Of a stretch of 64,000 nucleotides of DNA, positions 9,886 to 19,209 are shown one piece after another (the first letter of the stretch is position 1; every line of letters begins with the position of its first letter). The position numbers and the translations under genes were made by a program. The stretch is from the NCBI RefSeq assembly GCF_004683905.1, contig NZ_CP038438.1:1116001-1180000 (forward strand), in the 5' to 3' direction. The notes beneath the pieces are model-generated. The model searched no databases. It was not told where the DNA came from and saw only the letters and a list, made by a program, of their open reading frames with translations. The stretch comes from Pseudomonas fluorescens (lineage in GTDB: Bacteria; Pseudomonadota; Gammaproteobacteria; Pseudomonadales; Pseudomonadaceae).

Positions 9886-10983
9886 ATGACAACCCATACT
9901 TTCAAACCCGACATGCCACCGCCGGCCAAGGTCTTCGGCCCGATGGCATGGATACGCGCGAACATGTTTTCCAGCTGGCTCAACACCCTGCTGACCCTGT
10001 TTGCGTTTTACCTGATCTACCTGGTGGTACCACCGATCCTCAGTTGGGCGATTCTCGATGCCAACTGGGTCGGCACCACCCGCGCCGACTGCACCAAGGA
10101 CGGCGCCTGCTGGGTGTTCATTCAGCAGCGTTTCGGCCAGTTCATGTACGGCTACTACCCGACCGGCCTGCGCTGGCGCGTCGACCTGACCGTGTGGCTG
10201 GCGGTGATCGGTGTGGCGCCGCTGTTCATCTCGCGCTTCCCGCGTAAAGCGGTGTACGGTCTGAGCTTCCTGGTGATCTACCCGATTGTCGCCTGGTGCC
10301 TGCTGCACGGTGGCGTGTTCGGCCTCGACGCCGTGGCGACCAGCCAGTGGGGCGGTCTGATGCTGACCCTGGTCATCGCCACCGTGGGTATCGCCGGCGC
10401 CTTGCCGCTGGGGATCATTCTGGCGCTGGGCCGGCGCTCGAACATGCCGGCGATTCGTGTGGTCTGCGTGACCTTCATCGAGTTCTGGCGCGGCGTGCCG
10501 TTGATCACGGTGCTGTTCATGTCCTCGGTGATGCTGCCGCTGTTCCTGCCCGAAGGCATGAACTTCGACAAGCTGCTGCGGGCGCTGATCGGGGTGATCC
10601 TGTTCCAGTCGGCCTACGTTGCCGAAGTGGTGCGCGGCGGTCTGCAAGCGATCCCCAAAGGTCAGTACGAAGCGGCAGCGGCGATGGGCCTCGGTTACTG
10701 GCGCGCCATGGGCCTGGTGATTCTGCCGCAAGCCCTGAAGCTGGTGATTCCGGGCATCGTCAACACCTTCATTGCGCTGTTCAAGGACACCAGCCTGGTG
10801 ATCATCATCGGCCTGTTCGACCTGCTCAACAGCGTCAAGCAAGCCGCTGCCGACCCGAAATGGCTGGGCATGGCCACCGAAGGCTACGTGTTCGCCGCTC
10901 TGGTGTTCTGGATTTTCTGTTTTGGTATGTCGCGCTATTCCATGCATCTGGAACGCAAGCTCGACACTGGCCACAAGCGTTAG
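9886..10983 (+). CDS. aapM: Amino-acid ABC transporter permease AapM
   Basis: A 365-residue permease with several hydrophobic segments and the cytoplasmic EAA loop EAAAAMGLGYWRAMGLVILP near residue 263. It has two cysteines in a hydrophilic loop (RADCTKDGACWVF), a stretch common in Pseudomonas AapM proteins. The partner AapQ is directly upstream and the ATPase AapP starts 13 bases downstream. It forms half of the transmembrane channel of the general L-amino-acid importer. Confidence 0.95.
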   Translation: MTTHTFKPDMPPPAKVFGPMAWIRANMFSSWLNTLLTLFAFYLIYLVVPPILSWAILDANWVGTTRADCTKDGACWVFIQQRFGQFMYGYYPTGLRWRVDLTVWLAVIGVAPLFISRFPRKAVYGLSFLVIYPIVAWCLLHGGVFGLDAVATSQWGGLMLTLVIATVGIAGALPLGIILALGRRSNMPAIRVVCVTFIEFWRGVPLITVLFMSSVMLPLFLPEGMNFDKLLRALIGVILFQSAYVAEVVRGGLQAIPKGQYEAAAAMGLGYWRAMGLVILPQALKLVIPGIVNTFIALFKDTSLVIIIGLFDLLNSVKQAAADPKWLGMATEGYVFAALVFWIFCFGMSRYSMHLERKLDTGHKR

Positions 10984-10996
10984 GAGTTCTCTGTAA

Positions 10997-11761
10997 ATGA
11001 GCGAAGCAATCAAAAAGCCTGTCGGCCCTGAAGGCATTATTCAGATGCAGGGCGTGAACAAGTGGTACGGCCAGTTCCACGTGCTGAAAGACATCAACCT
11101 CAACGTCAAACAGGGCGAGCGCATCGTCCTGTGCGGCCCGTCGGGTTCCGGCAAATCGACCACCATCCGCTGCCTCAACCGTCTGGAAGAGCACCAGCAG
11201 GGCCGCATCGTGGTCGACGGCGTGGAGCTGACCAACGACCTCAAGCAGATCGAAGCGATCCGTCGCGAAGTCGGCATGGTGTTCCAGCACTTCAACCTGT
11301 TCCCGCACCTGACCATCCTGCAAAACTGTACGCTGGCGCCGATGTGGGTACGCAAGATGCCCAAGCGCAAGGCCGAGGAAATCGCCATGCATTATCTGGA
11401 GCGCGTACGCATTCCGGAGCAGGCGCACAAGTTTCCGGGGCAACTGTCCGGCGGTCAGCAACAGCGTGTGGCGATTGCCCGTGCGCTGTGCATGAAACCG
11501 AAAATCATGCTGTTCGACGAACCGACCTCGGCCCTCGACCCGGAGATGGTCAAAGAGGTGCTGGACACCATGATCGGCCTCGCCGAAGACGGCATGACCA
11601 TGCTCTGCGTGACCCACGAAATGGGCTTCGCCCGCACCGTGGCCAACCGTGTGATCTTCATGGACAAGGGCGAAATCGTCGAACAGGCGGCGCCGAACGA
11701 CTTCTTCGACAACCCGCAAAATGACCGTACCAAGCTGTTCCTGAGCCAGATCCTGCATTGA
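10997..11761 (+). CDS. aapP: Amino-acid ABC transporter ATP-binding protein AapP
   Basis: The 254-residue ATPase carries Walker [11 protein letters not shown]-loop [12 protein letters not shown], the signature LSGGQQQR, Walker [13 protein letters not shown] and the switch VTHEM, a complete active ABC domain of the polar amino-acid class. A 15-residue N-terminal tail precedes the first strand. It is the last gene of the operon and is followed by a strong terminator. The ATG has AGGAGTT upstream. Confidence 0.96.
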   Translation: MSEAIKKPVGPEGIIQMQGVNKWYGQFHVLKDINLNVKQGERIVLCGPSGSGKSTTIRCLNRLEEHQQGRIVVDGVELTNDLKQIEAIRREVGMVFQHFNLFPHLTILQNCTLAPMWVRKMPKRKAEEIAMHYLERVRIPEQAHKFPGQLSGGQQQRVAIARALCMKPKIMLFDEPTSALDPEMVKEVLDTMIGLAEDGMTMLCVTHEMGFARTVANRVIFMDKGEIVEQAAPNDFFDNPQNDRTKLFLSQILH

Positions 11762-11783
11762 TTGCCTGAGAAGCTCGCCTGAC

Positions 11784-11819
11784 AAAAAGCCCTGCCGGTA
11801 TGCCGACAGGGCTTTTTTC
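11784..11819 (+). terminator. Rho-independent terminator of aapJQMP
   Basis: AAAAAGCCCTG and CAGGGCTTTTTT pair around a CCGGTATGCCG loop, followed by a T run; it sits 22 bases after the aapP stop. Because the A and T runs are symmetrical it can also terminate the convergent protease gene. Confidence 0.9.
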
Positions 11820-11830
11820 ATGGGGGCGAA

Positions 11831-13456
11831 TCAGCCCGCATTTGTTTTGCGTTCAAGTGCCAGGTGCACGGCACGCAGCGCGTTGAGTCGGCCGTGCCCG
11901 TAGTAGTGACTGTGGCCGTTTTCGTCGTACTGGCCGCGCGGCCCGTCATTGGGGTGGCCGATCTTGTCGCAGCAATCGGCAAGTATCTGGCGTACCGCAG
12001 AGCGATCAAGCTCGGGATTGACGCCGAGCACCAGCGCAGCGATGCCCGCGGCGCCGGGGCAGGCGCTGGAGGTACCGCTGAAGGTGTCGGTGTAGGCCGG
12101 CAATGTGGCGGCGGCAAACTTTGCGCTCAAATCAGTGGTACGGATACCCCGGGTCTGCGGGATCGAAGTCGCAGGCTTGAACTTCGGATCGGGGTGTTTC
12201 TGATCTCCGCTGGGAAAGCAGCACCAGAGTGACTTGCCATAGTCACTGTAGGCACTGCGCCGGTTCTGATCGTTGCAGGCACCTACCGCAATGACATGGG
12301 GGTGGCTGGAATAGCCATCGTTATCGGCGCACTCGTTACCGTTTCCCGCGCCAAAAAAGATCACACAGCCTTTGCCATTGCGGCCCTTGGTGGCGGCGTA
12401 TTCGATTGCCAGCCGTGTGCTGGCGGCCAGGGGAAACACTTGCGTGTGACGCGGGTCCGCCGGGTCGGCCCAATGCCCTTCAGCCGGCCCCCAGCTGCAG
12501 GAAATGACGTCGGCTCCCTGATCGGCCGCCCAGAAAAAGGCGTCGGCCTCCGCGCGGGCTCCCAAGGGTTTGGTGAGTTTCAATGGCATCAGGCTGGCTT
12601 TGGGGGCGACACCGCTGGCGCCGTCCTCACCATTGGCGCAAGCGACCCCGGCAGCGGCCGTACCGTGGCGTTCCAGGGCGTTCAGTGGGCGCGGGCCGCC
12701 TTTGGCGTTACGTCGGTCAAAGTTCTTTGCACCGACCACTTTGCCTTCTCCGGAAAATTCGGGATGGTCAATATCAAACGCGTCATCGATGACTGCGATG
12801 ACGATGCCTTCGCCCTGCGCGAGCTCATGCGCGGCTTCGACGTTGGCGCTGGCATCGATTTCAACCTGATAGGTCACGGTGGTTTTCTTCAGGTGCCACT
12901 GATTGGCATGGATCGCTCGGCGTTGACCCTGGCGCAGCAGCTCCGGGTGGCAGTACTCGATCTCGTCGCGTTCCAGCCATTCACTCGTGAGGGTGCAGAT
13001 ATCGATGCCATGGGTGGCGGGGTGATGCACAAAAAAGGCATTTTTTGCATACGGCACCTGTTGCTTGATCATCAGGCCCAGCGCTTGAAGTATGACCATG
13101 CACTCAGTGGCTTTCAGTGAGTCGATGAACTTCAAAAAGATATTTTCGGTATAGAGCACCGGCTCCTGATTGATGGGATCCACCATCACGCTGCCCGCGA
13201 AGCGCACGTCGGGCAATTCGCGTAGCAGCGCCTTGCGTTGCGATGCGTCCGAGTGTCCAGGCAGTTTGAAAATCTGCACATCAGCGTCCTCGACATGCAG
13301 CAACAGCTCGCAACCTTCCAGCGCTGCGTGAGCAGATTCGCAGCAAAGCGTTTGGGCCAACTGCGTTCCCGCGTGGCTGCGGACTGCCAGCAATTGGCGA
13401 TTTTTCTGCAGAACAAAAGGGCGGTCGTGCTGCTTGCCGAAATTGACTTCTACCAT
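11831..13456 (-). CDS. S8 family (subtilisin-like) serine peptidase
   Basis: The 541-residue protein has an intact subtilase triad: Asp224 (AVIDDAFDIDHPEF), His264 (ERHGTAAAGVA) and Ser463 (SGTSSACPGAAG), with the oxyanion Asn372 in FFGAGNGNE. About 200 residues precede the catalytic domain; they look like a folded prodomain and not a secretion signal, and I see no signal peptide or membrane segment. The start is the ATG at 13454-13456 (MVEVNFGKQH), preceded by AAAGGAAG; a frame extension upstream adds 40 non-family residues. It is convergent with aapP and divergent from the GntR gene, so it is a single-gene unit. Its substrate and whether it leaves the cytoplasm are unknown. Confidence 0.88.
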   Translation of the reverse strand: MVEVNFGKQHDRPFVLQKNRQLLAVRSHAGTQLAQTLCCESAHAALEGCELLLHVEDADVQIFKLPGHSDASQRKALLRELPDVRFAGSVMVDPINQEPVLYTENIFLKFIDSLKATECMVILQALGLMIKQQVPYAKNAFFVHHPATHGIDICTLTSEWLERDEIEYCHPELLRQGQRRAIHANQWHLKKTTVTYQVEIDASANVEAAHELAQGEGIVIAVIDDAFDIDHPEFSGEGKVVGAKNFDRRNAKGGPRPLNALERHGTAAAGVACANGEDGASGVAPKASLMPLKLTKPLGARAEADAFFWAADQGADVISCSWGPAEGHWADPADPRHTQVFPLAASTRLAIEYAATKGRNGKGCVIFFGAGNGNECADNDGYSSHPHVIAVGACNDQNRRSAYSDYGKSLWCCFPSGDQKHPDPKFKPATSIPQTRGIRTTDLSAKFAAATLPAYTDTFSGTSSACPGAAGIAALVLGVNPELDRSAVRQILADCCDKIGHPNDGPRGQYDENGHSHYYGHGRLNALRAVHLALERKTNAG

Positions 13457-13684
13457 GAGCGTGCTTCTTCCTTTGGATAATGACGGGGCAAAATGCCCCT
13501 GGATCAATGTCCAAAGTCTGCAGTCCAGCGTCCGCAAGTGATGTCGGCAGTATTCCTGCGGAATGTGGGAAAGCACTTCGCCTGTCAGCGGTTTTTACAA
13601 CTCGACATGTAGGATTGGTGTCCCGGTTGTTACTTCCTGCGTGGGGTTGTGTGGGGCGCCGCAGCTGACTAAGATGTCAGAAAA

Positions 13685-13705
13685 TTCATCCTATGATTGG
13701 ATGAA
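13685..13705 (+). promoter_or_regulatory. Palindromic operator upstream of the GntR gene
   Basis: TTCATCC (13685-13691) and GGATGAA (13699-13705) are exact inverted 7-mers separated by seven bases, ending 12 bases before the GntR start codon and overlapping its ribosome site region. Centre-to-centre geometry suits a dimeric GntR/FCD regulator and predicts autoregulation together with the downstream exporter. Confidence 0.6.
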
Positions 13706-13717
13706 AGGGCGAATTTC

Positions 13718-14377
13718 ATGACAGACATCTCACCTTTGATCAAGCGATCCCTGGTCGATCAGGCCTTGGATCAACTGCGCCAGCGCATCACCGATGGCGT
13801 GTGGCAGGTCGGCGAACGGCTGCCGACCGAGCCTGAGTTGTGCGCCGAACTGGGCATCAGCCGCAACACGGTGCGCGAAGCCATGCGCGTGCTGGCGTTT
13901 TCCGGGTTGATCGAAATCCGGCAGGGCGACGGCAGTTATCTGCGCGCAGTGGTCGATCCGATGGACACGCTCAAGGCGTTGTCCCGCTGTTCGCTGGAGC
14001 AGGCGCGCGAGACCCGGCACATCCTCGAAGTCGAGGCCATTGGCCTGGCCGCGCTGCGTCGCACCGATGAAGACCTGCTCGCGCTGCGCGAAGCGCTCGG
14101 CACCAGCGGCAGTCACTACCACGGCGATCTCGACACTTACATTGCCTGCGATCTGGTGTTCCACCGCCGTCTGGTGGACGCCGCGCACAACCCCACCCTC
14201 AGCGAGTTGTATCGCTATTTCTCCAGCATCGTCGGCGCGCAATTGCGCCAGACGCTGAACATCGTCCCGCGCCGTCAGGAAGTGTTCGACCTGCACATCG
14301 AGTTGCTCGATGCCGTCGAACAACGCGACCCGGAACGGGCCAAAGCCATATCGAGGCAGTTGATCAATGAACCTTGA
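13718..14377 (+). CDS. GntR-family transcriptional regulator, FadR/FCD subfamily
   Basis: The 219-residue protein has the N-terminal winged helix (EPELCAELGISRNTVREAMR, then LIEIRQGDGSYL) and an all-helical FCD ligand domain with the metal-site pattern of this class, including DLDTYIACDLVFHRRLVDAAHNP and later a conserved LHIELLDAVEQRD. The start is the ATG at 13718 with AAAGGG before it; a TTG seven codons upstream lies inside the operator. The stop overlaps the next gene by 11 bases, so regulator and MFS exporter form one operon, and the effector is probably the exported compound. Confidence 0.88.
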   Translation: MTDISPLIKRSLVDQALDQLRQRITDGVWQVGERLPTEPELCAELGISRNTVREAMRVLAFSGLIEIRQGDGSYLRAVVDPMDTLKALSRCSLEQARETRHILEVEAIGLAALRRTDEDLLALREALGTSGSHYHGDLDTYIACDLVFHRRLVDAAHNPTLSELYRYFSSIVGAQLRQTLNIVPRRQEVFDLHIELLDAVEQRDPERAKAISRQLINEP

Positions 14378-15653
14378 AAGCGAGAAAAACTTTTCAACCC
14401 CCAAGCGCACGGCGGAGCTCGAAGAGCTGCTGATCGACGCCGAGGCCGATGACGAGCAAGTGCAGCAAAGCCATCCGCTGGTGCGCCGGCCGTGGCTGTT
14501 GCTGCTGGGGCTGATTCTGGTGGCGCTGAACCTGCGCCCTGCGCTGTCGAGCATGGCGCCGCTGCTCAGCGAAGTGTCGAAAAGCCTTGGTCTGTCTGCG
14601 GCTCAGGCCGGTTTGCTGACCACGTTGCCGGTGTTGTGCCTGGGACTGTTCGCGCCGCTGGCGCCGATTCTGGCGCGGCGTTTCGGCGCTGAGCGGGTGG
14701 TGCTGGGGATTCTGCTGACCCTGGCCGCCGGGATTATTGTGCGCAGCAACTTCGGTGAGATCGGGCTGTTTGCAGGTAGCGTGCTTGGCGGTGCGAGCAT
14801 CGGCATTATCGGCGTGCTGCTGCCGGGCATCGTCAAACGCGACTTCGCCAGACACGCCGGAACCATGACCGGCGTGTACACCATGGCCCTGTGCCTGGGC
14901 GCCGCGATGGCGGCGGGTTCGACCGTGCCGTTGAGCGAACACTTCGACCACAGCTGGGCACTGGGCCTGGGCTTCTGGGTAATCCCGGCGCTGGTGGCGG
15001 CGCTGTTCTGGCTGCCGCAAGTCGGGCAGAAACACGGCGCGCACAACGTCGCCTATCGGGTGAAAGGTCTGCTGCGCGATCCACTGGCGTGGCAAGTGAC
15101 TTTGTACATGGGCCTGCAATCGTCGCTGGCGTACATCGTGTTCGGCTGGTTGCCGTCGATCCTGATCGGTCGTGGCCTGACTCCGACCCAGGCCGGCCTG
15201 GTGCTGTCCGGTTCGGTGATCATCCAGCTCGCCAGTTCGCTGGCGGCGCCGTGGCTGGCGACCCGTGGCAAGGACCAGCGCCTGGCGATCGTGGTGGTGA
15301 TGGCGCTGACCCTCGGTGGTCTGTTCGGTTGCCTGTATGCACCGATTGAAGGGCTCTGGGGCTGGGCGATTCTGCTGGGGCTGGGGCAGGGCGGTACGTT
15401 CAGCCTGGCGCTGACCCTGATCGTGCTGCGCTCGCGGGATTCGCATGTGGCGGCGAACCTGTCGAGCATGTCCCAGGGCTTCGGCTACACCCTGGCGTCG
15501 ATGGGGCCGTTCGCGGTCGGCGTGGTGCATGACTGGACCGGCGGCTGGAATGCCGTGGGCTGGATCTTCGGCATCATTGGCACCGGTGCGATCATTGCCG
15601 GCCTTGGTGCCGGCCGGGCGCTGTACGTGCAAGTGCAAAGCGAAAAGCTCTGA
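14367..15653 (+). CDS. MFS transporter, CynX/NimT family
   Basis: A 428-residue protein with about 12 hydrophobic segments beginning near residue 48 after an acidic cytoplasmic tail (ELEELLIDAEADDEQ). The first helix ALNLRPALSSMAPLL and the following loop LSAAQAGLLTTLPVL are hallmarks of the cyanate/2-nitroimidazole (CynX/NimT) group of the major facilitator superfamily. The substrate is unknown. It overlaps the GntR regulator by 11 bases and shows no separate ribosome site spacing, indicating coupled translation. A REP pair follows and may end the transcript. Confidence 0.88.
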   Translation: MNLESEKNFSTPKRTAELEELLIDAEADDEQVQQSHPLVRRPWLLLLGLILVALNLRPALSSMAPLLSEVSKSLGLSAAQAGLLTTLPVLCLGLFAPLAPILARRFGAERVVLGILLTLAAGIIVRSNFGEIGLFAGSVLGGASIGIIGVLLPGIVKRDFARHAGTMTGVYTMALCLGAAMAAGSTVPLSEHFDHSWALGLGFWVIPALVAALFWLPQVGQKHGAHNVAYRVKGLLRDPLAWQVTLYMGLQSSLAYIVFGWLPSILIGRGLTPTQAGLVLSGSVIIQLASSLAAPWLATRGKDQRLAIVVVMALTLGGLFGCLYAPIEGLWGWAILLGLGQGGTFSLALTLIVLRSRDSHVAANLSSMSQGFGYTLASMGPFAVGVVHDWTGGWNAVGWIFGIIGTGAIIAGLGAGRALYVQVQSEKL

Positions 15654-15665
15654 CACGGTTCAACT

Positions 15666-15754
15666 TGTAGGAGTGAGCCTGCTCGCGATAACGGTGTGTC
15701 GGTCAACATTGCGCTGACTGATACACCGCTATCGCGAGCAGGCTCACTCCTACA
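15666..15754. repeat. REP doublet, TGTAGGAGTGAGCCTGCTCG family
   Basis: Inverted arms of the same type as at 1733-1797, with a 40-base spacer containing the complementary CGGTGTGTC/GATACACCG. It lies between two genes on the plus strand. Confidence 0.9.
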
Positions 15755-15856
15755 GTGGTTCTGTGTGCGGCTGATATTCGCTTTGCGAATGCCGATAGTG
15801 TTTCTGCGATTTGCAGCTTATCGTGCTGGCAATCTGTCCATTTCCGGAGTTTGCCC

Positions 15857-16327
15857 ATGAGCGAAGCCCACGCCGCCCTGATCACTCGCTTCTACCAGGC
15901 CTTCCAGCGCCTCGACGCCGAGGCCATGGCCGCCTGCTATACCGACGATGTGGTGTTCAGCGATCCGGCCTTCGGTGAACTGCGCGGGCGCGATGCCGGC
16001 GACATGTGGCGCATGCTCACCACCCGCGCCAAGGACTTCTCCCTGACTTTCGACAATGTCCGCGCCGACGAGCGCAGCGGCGGCGCGCACTGGGTGGCGA
16101 CTTACCTGTTCAGCCAGACCGGCAACGTGGTAATCAACGATATCCAGGCGCGCTTCGTCTTTCGCGACGGCAAGATCTGCGAGCACCACGACCACTTCGA
16201 CCTGTGGCGCTGGTCGCGGCAGGCGTTGGGTTTCAAAGGCCTGCTGCTGGGCTGGACACCGCTGGTGCGCAACGCGGTCCGGGCGCAGGCGCTGAAAGGT
16301 CTGAAGGCATTTCAGGCCGCTCGCTGA
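15857..16327 (+). CDS. NTF2-like / SnoaL-like family protein
   Basis: The 156-residue protein fits the cone-shaped NTF2 fold: an N-terminal helix pair (AALITRFYQAFQRLDAEAMA), then CYTDDVVFSDPAFGELRG and the conserved strand ICEHHDHFDLWRWSRQ. Members act as polyketide cyclases, isomerases or ligand-binding proteins; no specific activity can be assigned. The start is the ATG at 15857 (MSEAHAAL), with CCGGAG 7-9 bases upstream. It is followed at 40 bases by a GIY-YIG gene on the same strand. Confidence 0.85.
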   Translation: MSEAHAALITRFYQAFQRLDAEAMAACYTDDVVFSDPAFGELRGRDAGDMWRMLTTRAKDFSLTFDNVRADERSGGAHWVATYLFSQTGNVVINDIQARFVFRDGKICEHHDHFDLWRWSRQALGFKGLLLGWTPLVRNAVRAQALKGLKAFQAAR

Positions 16328-16366
16328 TAAGATCGCGGCCTGTTTCCTACACGTCCAGATCCCGAA

Positions 16367-16669
16367 GTGACCAGCCTCAGCGAAAAACCGGTTGAAGTCG
16401 TCGAGCCAGTGAGCAAGTCCTGGTTCGTCTACCTCGTGCGCGCGGCCAACGGTTCGCTGTATTGCGGGATCAGCGACGACCCGGTGCGCCGCTTCGCCAA
16501 GCATCAAAGCGGCAAGGGCGCGCGCTTCTTCCTGTCCAGCCCGGCGATGGCGCTGGTCTACACCGAGCGTTGCCGCGACAAGAGCGACGCGTTGCGTCAG
16601 GAACGGCTGATCAAAAAGCTGCGCAAGAGCGCCAAGGAATGTCTGGTCGCGTCTTATCAATCTGACTGA
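16367..16669 (+). CDS. GIY-YIG domain protein (UPF0213 / YhbQ type)
   Basis: A 100-residue single-domain GIY-YIG protein. The signature is [18 protein letters not shown], followed by [19 protein letters not shown] with the conserved arginine, and ALVYTERC and [15 protein letters not shown] with the conserved glutamate. Small stand-alone members are related to UvrC-type nucleases and the enterobacterial YhbQ; cellular role is not settled. The predicted start is a GTG at 16367, with a basic C-terminus. An ATG alternative is not found in a suitable place. Confidence 0.85.
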   Translation: MTSLSEKPVEVVEPVSKSWFVYLVRAANGSLYCGISDDPVRRFAKHQSGKGARFFLSSPAMALVYTERCRDKSDALRQERLIKKLRKSAKECLVASYQSD

Positions 16670-16753
16670 TCGGTTCCCATCAGGCAGATCTGTAGGCTGC
16701 TAACCAAATGCACGCTAAGCTGCGGACTCACTTTCTGTGCGGCGGAGCCGAGC

Positions 16754-17689
16754 ATGTCCGAGTTGATTCTGCATCATTACCCGACCTCTCCATTTGCCGA
16801 AAAGGCTCGTCTGCTGTTGGGCTTCAAAGGCTTATCCTGGCGCTCGGTGCACATTTCGCCGGTGATGCCCAAGCCGGATCTGACCGCGCTGACTGGCGGC
16901 TACCGCAAGACCCCGGTGTTGCAGATCGGCGCCGACATCTATTGCGACACATCGTTGATTGCCCGTCGTCTGGAGCAGGAAAAAGCCCTGCCGGCGTTTT
17001 TCCCGGAAGGCCAGGAAATGACCAGCGCCAGCTTCGCCGCTTGGGCCGATTCGGTGGTGTTCCAGCACGCGGTCAGCCTGGTGTTCCAGCCGGAGTCGGT
17101 GGCCGTGCGTTTCGGCAAGTTGCCGCCGGAAGCGATCAAGGCGTTTATCGTTGACCGTGCCGGGCTGTTCAGTGGCGGCAGCGCCACGCGGCTGTCGGCC
17201 GAGCAGGCCAAGCATCAATGGCCAACGATCATGGCGCGGCTGGAGCAGCAGTTGCAGCGCGAGCAGGGCGACTTCCTGTTCGGTGAACCGTCGATTGCCG
17301 ACTTCGCCCTGGCGCATCCACTGTGGTTCCTCAAGGCGACGCACGTCACTGCGCCGTTGGTCGATGAATATCCAGCCGTGACTGCCTGGCTGGGGCGTGT
17401 GCTGGGCTTTGGTCATGGTGACGCGAGTGAGATGACTGCCGAGGAGGCGCTGGAAGTCGCGCGCAGTTCGACGCCGGCGGCGTTGCCGGATGAGCAGTTT
17501 GTCGATCCGAACGGTTTCAAGGCCGGGCAGCAGGTGGCGATTGCCGCAACAGACTACGGGGTTGATCCGGTGGTGGGTGAGTTGCTGTTTGCTGGCCGCG
17601 AAGAGCTGATCCTGCGCCGCGAAGACCCGCGTGGCGGCGTGGTGCACGTGCACTTCCCGCGCTTTGGATTCCGCATCGAAGCTCGCTGA
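16754..17689 (+). CDS. Glutathione S-transferase-like protein
   Basis: The 311-residue protein begins with the GST thioredoxin-like domain (LILHHYPTSPFAEKARLLLG, then GYRKTPVLQIGADIYCDTSL, including the cis-Pro and the Asp-Thr/Ser glutathione contact). An all-alpha domain follows with FGEPSIADFALAHPLWFL at about 176-193. The C-terminal ~90 residues are an extra domain found in a Pseudomonas group of GST homologues. Role in detoxification is suggested but not shown. It is a single-gene unit with a REP element after it. Confidence 0.86.
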   Translation: MSELILHHYPTSPFAEKARLLLGFKGLSWRSVHISPVMPKPDLTALTGGYRKTPVLQIGADIYCDTSLIARRLEQEKALPAFFPEGQEMTSASFAAWADSVVFQHAVSLVFQPESVAVRFGKLPPEAIKAFIVDRAGLFSGGSATRLSAEQAKHQWPTIMARLEQQLQREQGDFLFGEPSIADFALAHPLWFLKATHVTAPLVDEYPAVTAWLGRVLGFGHGDASEMTAEEALEVARSSTPAALPDEQFVDPNGFKAGQQVAIAATDYGVDPVVGELLFAGREELILRREDPRGGVVHVHFPRFGFRIEAR

Positions 17690-17727
17690 TCAGCAAGTAG
17701 CCTCTGCTTGAGGGGAGGGGCGCAATT

Positions 17728-17843
17728 GTGGTGAGGGGATTTATCCCCGATGGGGCGCGAAGCGCCCCCAAAAAACTGCACGCTTTACCATGCAGATTTT
17801 GCGACGGCTTCGCCGCCGATCGGGGATAAATCCCCTCACCACA
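17728..17843. repeat. REP doublet, TGTGGTGAGGGGATTTATCC family
   Basis: Inverted arms with core GGGGATTTATCCCC-GAT stand between the convergent GST and glutaredoxin genes. Internal GGGGCGCGAAGCGCCCC adds a second hairpin. The same family occurs at 24298-24407. Confidence 0.88.
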
Positions 17844-17854
17844 GAGGAGCTGTG

Positions 17855-18205
17855 TTATTTCAGGGCAGCGAGGATTTCGTCCGGGTCGAATCCGCGAATC
17901 AACGTGCCATTCACGTCGATCAGCGGAATCCCGCGTCCACCCAGCGCCTCATACGCCTTGCGCGCCTCGGCGTCCTTCTCGATGTCGAATTCCTTGAAAG
18001 AAATCCCCTTGCTGTCGAGAAAGCGCCTGGTCTGCTTGCAGTAGCCGCACCAGTCGGTGGAATACAGCACGACACGGGCCTGCGCTCGCGTCTGCTCAGA
18101 GACCATCTGCGACGGGTTGAACACCCGCTCGATCTTGCCCCAGTTCTGATAGACCACCACCACCAGCAGAACCAGCGCGACGTTCTTCAGCACATTGCCC
18201 AGCAT
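17855..18205 (-). CDS. Membrane-anchored glutaredoxin family protein
   Basis: A 116-residue protein with one N-terminal membrane segment (residues 7-20, VALVLLVVVVYQ) and a glutaredoxin/NrdH-like domain. The redox motif is Cys53-Gly-Tyr-Cys56 (STDWCGYCKQTRRFLDSKGI), followed by the cis-Pro loop GRGIPLIDVNG. It probably faces the periplasm or cytoplasm as a tethered thiol oxidoreductase; orientation cannot be decided from sequence. Its start touches the stop of ndpA on the same strand (shared base), indicating an operon. Confidence 0.86.
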   Translation of the reverse strand: MLGNVLKNVALVLLVVVVYQNWGKIERVFNPSQMVSEQTRAQARVVLYSTDWCGYCKQTRRFLDSKGISFKEFDIEKDAEARKAYEALGGRGIPLIDVNGTLIRGFDPDEILAALK

Positions 18206-19209
18206 CAGTTGCGGCGCTTGAGCTGATCAGTGAGCGAGGTCGGCAGGCCCTTGATGATCAGGGTGCCAGCCTCTTCGTCGTACTCGATCTTCGAGCCCAG
18301 CAGGTGCGCTTCAAAGCTGATCGATAGACCCTCGGCGCGGCCGGTGAAGCGGCGGAACTGGTTAAGGGTGCGTTTGTCTGCCGGAATCTCCGGCGACAGG
18401 CCATAGTCCTTGTTGCGGATGTGATCGTAAAAGGCTTTCGGCCGTTCTTCATCGATCAGCTCCGACAGCTCTTCCAGGCCCATCGGCTCGCCGAGCTTGG
18501 CCTGGCTGCTGGCGTAATCGACCAGGGTCTTGGTTTTCTCGCGGGCGGAGTCTTCCGGCAAGTCTTCGCTCTCGACGAAGTCGCTGAAGGCCTTGAGCAG
18601 GGTGCGGGTCTCGCCCGGGCCATCGACGCCTTCCTGGCAGCCGATGAAGTCGCGGAAGTATTCCGAAACCTTCTTGCCGTTCTTGCCCTTGATGAACGAG
18701 ATGTACTGCTTGGACTGCTTGTTGTTCTGCCACTCGGAGACGTTGATCCGCGCCGCCAGGTGCAATTGGCCGAGGTCGAGGTGACGCGACGGGGTCACGT
18801 CCAGCTCATCGGTCACCGCCACACCTTCACTGTGGTGCAGCAGGGCGATCGCCAGGTAGTCGGTCATGCCTTGCTGATAGTGGGCGAACAGCACGTGGCC
18901 GCCGACCGACAGGTTCGACTCTTCCATCAGCTTCTGCAGATGCTCGACCGCAACCTTGCTGAACGCGGCGAAGTCCTTGCCGCCTTCCATGTATTCCTTC
19001 AGCCAGCCGCTGAACGGGAACGCACCGGATTCCGGGTGGAACAGGCCCCAGGCTTTGCCCTGTTTGGCGTTGTAGCTCTCGTTGAGGTCGGCGAGCATGT
19101 TCTCGATGGCCGCGGACTCAGCCAGTTCGGAGTCACGGGCGTGCAGAACTGCGGGCGTGCCGTCGGGTTTTTTGTCGATCAGGTGGACGATGCAATGACG
19201 GATCGGCAT
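18205..19209 (-). CDS. ndpA: Nucleoid-associated protein NdpA / YejK
   Basis: The 334-residue length equals the YejK/NdpA family. The N-terminus [17 protein letters not shown], the central [17 protein letters not shown] and the terminal [19 protein letters not shown] are characteristic. The protein is abundant in the nucleoid; its precise function is unclear. I chose the ATG at 19207-19209 because it gives the family N-terminus; 23 upstream residues in frame are not family-like. It is transcribed divergently from the HU gene and is followed by the glutaredoxin-like gene. Confidence 0.92.
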   Translation of the reverse strand: MPIRHCIVHLIDKKPDGTPAVLHARDSELAESAAIENMLADLNESYNAKQGKAWGLFHPESGAFPFSGWLKEYMEGGKDFAAFSKVAVEHLQKLMEESNLSVGGHVLFAHYQQGMTDYLAIALLHHSEGVAVTDELDVTPSRHLDLGQLHLAARINVSEWQNNKQSKQYISFIKGKNGKKVSEYFRDFIGCQEGVDGPGETRTLLKAFSDFVESEDLPEDSAREKTKTLVDYASSQAKLGEPMGLEELSELIDEERPKAFYDHIRNKDYGLSPEIPADKRTLNQFRRFTGRAEGLSISFEAHLLGSKIEYDEEAGTLIIKGLPTSLTDQLKRRN

